Notes under the pieces: generated by a model
The model's input: only the letters and a program-made list of their open reading frames with translations
The model's database searches: none
What the model was told of the DNA's origin: nothing
Position numbers and translations under genes: made by a program
Part shown: positions 60,316 to 64,000 of the stretch, piece after piece
Position numbering within the stretch: the first letter of the stretch is position 1
Layout of the letters: every line of letters begins with the position of its first letter
NCBI RefSeq assembly: GCF_002494345.1
Contig: NZ_NXNI01000001.1
Coordinates: 3,906,001-3,970,000, forward strand
Direction: 5' to 3'
DNA length: 64,000 nucleotides
Origin: Natrinema ejinorense
GTDB lineage: Archaea; Halobacteriota; Halobacteria; Halobacteriales; Natrialbaceae

Positions 60316-61134
60316 ATGAAAGGCTTCAATCGCAGAACGTTGATCAAACGAAGCGTTGGCACAGTTATTGGAACAACAGTCGTTTCTGGGTCGTCAGTAG
60401 CGGCCGAGTCGAACTCAAGCGATGAGAAGGGAGAGGATGAGACAATTCATGGCAACATGAAGGTGACCGATTCCGACCTCTCAAAAGCAGAATTCAGAGA
60501 AAAGAGAAGTAACAACTCCGGGTTCTCGGTGCAAGCAACTGCTCCAGATCATGATGTGGATTCCGAAATGATCTGGGTAGACGCCATGACAGGTGAGATT
60601 GACTTGTCCAACGCTATCCGGAACGATGGAAAGGTTGAGACGGGACTTCGAGTATACCGAGCTCCTGAGAAGATTAATGATAGTTATATTTATATGGTCC
60701 TCATGGATCTTCAGTGGAAGCCAGACTCCGGAGTCGGAGATCATCCATGGCTGAAAGATCAGAGCATGAAATTTGAGACGGACGATTACGACATAATCTT
60801 CCGTGACGCCGATCCATTAGGTGAATTGTATAAACGTGAGCGAGGATACGACGTTTCTGTAGGAGCTACGCTTCCGTCCGGGGCTGGCGTCTCCCTTGGG
60901 AGTACAGTATACGTGAAAGACGGTATCCAACACTGTAATCGAGATCTAGATCAAGGTGGACATTACGAGATGGTGTTTGATGGAGACGATCATCAGGCGT
61001 ACGATCCACTTACGTCGGTATCTGTAGTAGATATTCAAGCAGATGAGAAGTTCACTGGATCGTCAGATATTACAAGCAATTTTGACTGGGATGCAGAGGC
61101 ACATTCCAATATGGACGCAACGAGGAACGACTAA
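60316..61134 (+). CDS. Tat-exported orphan protein
   Basis: A 272-residue protein with a twin-arginine signal (NRRTLIKRSVGTVIGTTVVS) and cleavage near VAAES. The mature part is polar, with GDHPWLKDQSMKFETDDYD and a Gly/Ser-rich GYDVSVGATLPSGAGVSLGS stretch; one cysteine only. No family recognised. It is AT-rich against the flanks and isolated, which suggests acquisition. No small membrane partner follows; the next gene is a PQQ-type lipoprotein. Confidence 0.68.
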   Translation: MKGFNRRTLIKRSVGTVIGTTVVSGSSVAAESNSSDEKGEDETIHGNMKVTDSDLSKAEFREKRSNNSGFSVQATAPDHDVDSEMIWVDAMTGEIDLSNAIRNDGKVETGLRVYRAPEKINDSYIYMVLMDLQWKPDSGVGDHPWLKDQSMKFETDDYDIIFRDADPLGELYKRERGYDVSVGATLPSGAGVSLGSTVYVKDGIQHCNRDLDQGGHYEMVFDGDDHQAYDPLTSVSVVDIQADEKFTGSSDITSNFDWDAEAHSNMDATRND

Positions 61135-61173
61135 GACTATAACCATTCACGCCAATTTTTATAACTGAGTGAA

Positions 61174-62343
61174 ATGAAACGTAGAGCATACCTAGCGGGA
61201 ACACTCCCCCTTTTGACGGCCGGATGCACGTCGCTCGCCGAAATGAACGACTCCGGTCCGGCGTTCGTCCAGACAGACGAGTGGCCCACTGATGGATATG
61301 ACTTGGCACGAACGAGTGTGAGTCCGCAGTCCGACCCAGTTTCGCTCTCGTCGGGTCAGCGCTGGTCGGTCGAGATCGGCAGCGAGATACGGTCCACGCC
61401 GATCGTCGTCGATGGACGGGTGTACGTCCACGATAGGGGCGCGGGGAAAACCGCTTGCCTCGATGAACACACCGGAGAAGTGCTGTGGAAGCGATCGACC
61501 GGCGGGAGAGACCATCTCGCAGCGCCGGCAGTCGACGGCGGGCGCGTGTACCTGAACGGACGCGGCGAGCGGACGGCACTCGCGCTGGATGCAGAGACGG
61601 GCGATACGGAGTGGACGTTCCCGACCACGCACGGGTCCCGTTCGATCGCGTGTGTCGACGGAACCGTCTTCGTCGGCAGCGACGACGAGGGGGCGGCGCT
61701 CATCGCACTCGAGGCCGAGACCGGGCGGGAGCAGTGGTCGGTCGACGTCGGGAGCGAACTCTTCGGGCCGCCGGCGATCGTCGACGGAACCGTCTACGCC
61801 GGTTCGACGAACAGCCGCGTACTCGCGCTGGATGCCGATGACGGCACGGAACGCTGGCAGTTCGATGCGAGCGGAGGCGTCGTCGCAGCCCCGACCGTTC
61901 GCGACGGCACCGTCTACGTCGGCACCCAGAGCGGTATCGTCCACGCACTCGATCGGGAAACCGGGACGGAAGAGTGGAACAGCGGAGCCGGCGAGCTGGG
62001 CATGCTGTACCCGTCACCGGCGGTCGACGACGACCTACTGGTCGTCGGAACGTGGAACACGGGCGAGGTTCGAGCGTTCGAGCCGCACTCGGGACGAGAA
62101 CGGTGGCGGGCGGACGATCTCAAGCAGATCGTGTACGTGACATCTCCGGTCATCGCCGGCGATCGCGTCTACTTCGGGTCCGATGACGGACTGCACGCCA
62201 TCGATCGCGACACGGGCGAGCACCGCGAGAAGTTGCAGGCGGATGCCGCGGGTGGAATGCAATCGTCACCTGCGGTCGTCAACGACACGGTATACGTCGG
62301 CGACAACGAGGGCACCGTCCACGCGGTCTCGAAAACGGAGTAG
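61174..62343 (+). CDS. PQQ-like beta-propeller lipoprotein
   Basis: A 389-residue lipoprotein. Signal with lipobox near LTAGC at residues 14-18, then six to seven repeats of the form PxxxDGTVYxGxxxxxxxALDxxTGxxxW (for example GTVYAGSTNSRVLALDADDG), the BamB/PQQ propeller pattern. Haloarchaea have many such surface propellers, probably structural or protein-assembly related. No PQQ ligands are evident. The gene is GC-rich unlike the preceding orphan. Confidence 0.85.
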   Translation: MKRRAYLAGTLPLLTAGCTSLAEMNDSGPAFVQTDEWPTDGYDLARTSVSPQSDPVSLSSGQRWSVEIGSEIRSTPIVVDGRVYVHDRGAGKTACLDEHTGEVLWKRSTGGRDHLAAPAVDGGRVYLNGRGERTALALDAETGDTEWTFPTTHGSRSIACVDGTVFVGSDDEGAALIALEAETGREQWSVDVGSELFGPPAIVDGTVYAGSTNSRVLALDADDGTERWQFDASGGVVAAPTVRDGTVYVGTQSGIVHALDRETGTEEWNSGAGELGMLYPSPAVDDDLLVVGTWNTGEVRAFEPHSGRERWRADDLKQIVYVTSPVIAGDRVYFGSDDGLHAIDRDTGEHREKLQADAAGGMQSSPAVVNDTVYVGDNEGTVHAVSKTE

Positions 62344-62401
62344 GCGAACGGCGACAGTCAGAGCAGAATTCGATTCGACGGGAAACTCGGTCCGGCTTTC
62401 G

Positions 62402-63631
62402 TTACTGATAGAAGTAACCGGCCGAGGAGATCACGTCGCTCGAGTCGTCTTTCTCGATCTTCTCTAAGGCCTCGGTGAAGTCCTGATGGGAGACTTCGTT
62501 GCGGTCGTTGCGGATGGCGAACATGCCGGCTTCGGTGGCGAGGCTCTCGATTTCGGCCCCGGAGTAGCCGTCGGTGTCGTCGGCGAGGTCGGCGAAGTCG
62601 ACGCCGTCGGCGACGTTCATCGTGCGGGTGTGGATCTGCAGGATCTGTTCGCGGCCGTCGCGGTCGGGTTCGGGGACTTCGATGAGGCGGTCGAACCGGC
62701 CGGGCCGGAGGATCGCGCGGTCGAGCATGTCGAAGCGGTTGGTTGCGGCGATGATGCGGACCTCGCCGCGGGCCTCGAAGCCGTCCATTTCGCTCAGGAG
62801 TTGCATCATGGTTCGCTGGACCTCGGCGTCGCCGGAGGTCTTGGATTCGGTGCGCCGCGAAGCGATGGCGTCGATCTCGTCAATGAAGATGATGGCGGGC
62901 TGGCGCTCGCGAGCCATCTCGAAGAGGTCGCGGACGAGCCGCGAGCCCTCGCCGATGAACTTGCGGACGAGTTCCGAGCCGGCCATCTTGATGAAGGTGG
63001 CGTCGGTCTCGTTGGCGACGGCTTTGGCGAGCATCGTCTTGCCCGTCCCCGGCGGCCCGTAGAGGAGGACGCCGCTCGGTGGGTCGATCCCGACCTCGTC
63101 GAACAGTTCGGGCTCGGCGAGGGGCTGCTCGACGGCTTCGCGGACTTCCCGGACCTGCTCGTCGATGCCGCCGATGTCGGCGTAGGTGACCGCCGGCTTC
63201 GCGGTGATCTCCATCGACTGGGCGCGTGCGTCGGTCTCGGTGTTGAGGATCGTCTGGATCGCAAAGGAGTCGTTGACCGCGACCCGATCGCCGGGTTCGA
63301 TGCGGTCGCCGATACGCGAGGAGACGTCGGTGAGCACCTCCTGGTTGTTCCCGTGTTGTTTGACGATGACCTGGTCGTCGAGGACGTCCTCGACCGTCGC
63401 GATGTACAGCGACGAACTCTTCAGCGTCTCGTTTTCGCGTTCGACGCGGTCGACCTTCTCCCGGAGGCGCTCGCGGCGGTCCTCGGCGTCGTCGAGCTGT
63501 TCGGACAGCTGGTCGTTGACGTCGACGAGGTCCTCGTAGTGCCCGCGGAGCGCCTCGAGCCGCTCGTCGTCGGGGAGATCTGAGTCGATATCGCGGTGAG
63601 GTCGGTCTGGAATAGACGGGCTTCGAGACAT
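62402..63631 (-). CDS. pan: proteasome-activating nucleotidase
   Basis: A 409-residue AAA ATPase that unfolds substrates for the 20S proteasome. N-terminal coiled coil (about residues 25-75; DLVDVNDQLSEQLDDAEDRR), OB domain (about 76-145), then the AAA core with Walker A GPPGTGKT at 192-199, Walker B IIFIDEIDAI, sensor-1 IIAATNRFD and arginine finger region ILRPGRFDR. The C-terminus ends FYQ, a HbYX motif that docks into and opens the proteasome gate. The stop TAA sits 58 bases downstream of the PQQ gene's convergent end. Confidence 0.95.
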   Translation of the reverse strand: MSRSPSIPDRPHRDIDSDLPDDERLEALRGHYEDLVDVNDQLSEQLDDAEDRRERLREKVDRVERENETLKSSSLYIATVEDVLDDQVIVKQHGNNQEVLTDVSSRIGDRIEPGDRVAVNDSFAIQTILNTETDARAQSMEITAKPAVTYADIGGIDEQVREVREAVEQPLAEPELFDEVGIDPPSGVLLYGPPGTGKTMLAKAVANETDATFIKMAGSELVRKFIGEGSRLVRDLFEMARERQPAIIFIDEIDAIASRRTESKTSGDAEVQRTMMQLLSEMDGFEARGEVRIIAATNRFDMLDRAILRPGRFDRLIEVPEPDRDGREQILQIHTRTMNVADGVDFADLADDTDGYSGAEIESLATEAGMFAIRNDRNEVSHQDFTEALEKIEKDDSSDVISSAGYFYQ

Positions 63632-63776
63632 CCTGATATACCCCGATAGGATTCCGACAGTAAATGTGCCTTTGGGTCCCGGAGGGATTTCGCCCGGACA
63701 CGATCACGCGCCGCGAGACTGTCGGCTGCACGTCCCGTTTGGACGGATCGCCGGTACGGGGCGCTCGAACGGACGA

Positions 63777-64000
63777 TCAGGCCAGCAGCGACTCGAATTC
63801 CTCGAGTCGGTCGCCGTAGGTCTCGAGAGCGCGATCGATCGGTTCCGAACTGCTCATGTCGACGCCGGCGATCCGGAGCAGTTCGAGCGGGTACTCCCGG
63901 GAGCCCCGGCGGAGGAACTCGAGGTAGTCGTCGGCGGCGGACTGGCCGTCCTCGAGGATGGTGTCGACGATCGCGAGCGCCGCCGAAATGCCGGTCGCGT
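63777..64000 (-). CDS. pepF: oligoendopeptidase F, C-terminal end (cut by window)
   Basis: The last 73 codons of a minus-strand gene; the rest lies beyond the window. The C-terminus reads ATGISAALAIVDTILEDGQS, then EFLRRGSREYPLELLRIAGV, DMSSSEPIDRALETYGDRLE and EFESLLA. This is the conserved end of M3B-family oligoendopeptidase F zinc peptidases. The HExxH motif is outside the window. Confidence 0.88.
   Translation of the reverse strand, partial: ATGISAALAIVDTILEDGQSAADDYLEFLRRGSREYPLELLRIAGVDMSSSEPIDRALETYGDRLEEFESLLA

Overview
The window is chromosomal DNA of an extremely halophilic archaeon (class Halobacteria). The gene set fits Natrialbales-type genomes such as Natrinema or Haloterrigena, but I infer this from content and not from a search. 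Evidence for a haloarchaeon: GC-rich, very acidic proteins; Tat (twin-arginine) signals on exported proteins; TATA boxes 25-30 bases before many leaderless starts; an A-type ATP synthase; bacteriorhodopsin with a Brp/Blh retinal-forming enzyme; PAN; UbaA; and archaeal lipid genes.

Layout. 1-4.1 kb is an AT-richer accessory stretch: an IS5-type transposase cut by the window edge, a Tat-exported orphan protein with a tiny membrane protein, and a HEPN-like protein with a second unknown gene. 4.1-9.9 kb holds a glycosyltransferase/methyltransferase/toroid-fold operon, an Idi-like protein, a lipid kinase and a PHP phosphoesterase. 10-11.6 kb is a second AT-rich islet with another Tat-exported orphan and a small membrane protein. 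11.9-24 kb is core: an Lrp regulator divergent from carA, a degenerate M24 protein with a UvrD-like helicase, two zinc microproteins, ubaA, two membrane proteins, a divergent SDR, a Tfx-type regulator, an MBL-fold hydrolase and a TRAM protein. 24.3-30.3 kb encodes ETF beta/alpha and a chemotaxis binding protein-transducer pair. 30.3-39.9 kb holds a GGPP-type synthase, a DUF373 membrane protein, a hybrid sensor kinase, a radical SAM protein, lipoproteins, a membrane-anchored winged-helix protein and a pilin-like protein.

40.7-49.0 kb is the ATP synthase operon atpH-I-K-E-C-F-A-B, closed by a hairpin/T-run. Directly after it come bacterio-opsin, a Brp-type retinal synthase, an acyl-CoA synthetase and a four-gene ABC importer. 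The missing ATP synthase gene, atpD, appears only at 57.85 kb behind its own promoter. A light-driven proton pump and its chromophore enzyme therefore sit between atpB and atpD. 58.6-64 kb holds small conserved haloarchaeal proteins, pyruvoyl-dependent arginine decarboxylase, a third Tat-exported orphan, a PQQ-type propeller lipoprotein, PAN and the end of oligoendopeptidase F.

The most notable observations are the rhodopsin module inside the split ATP synthase locus with a Bat-type UAS; two loci (after etfA and after the radical SAM gene) where a gene's 3' end is duplicated beyond a palindromic T5/A5 module; two Tat-exported orphan plus small membrane protein pairs; a HEPN-motif gene pair; and several enzyme paralogues with replaced catalytic residues (Idi, M24, SDR). 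I saw no rRNA, tRNA or CRISPR array.
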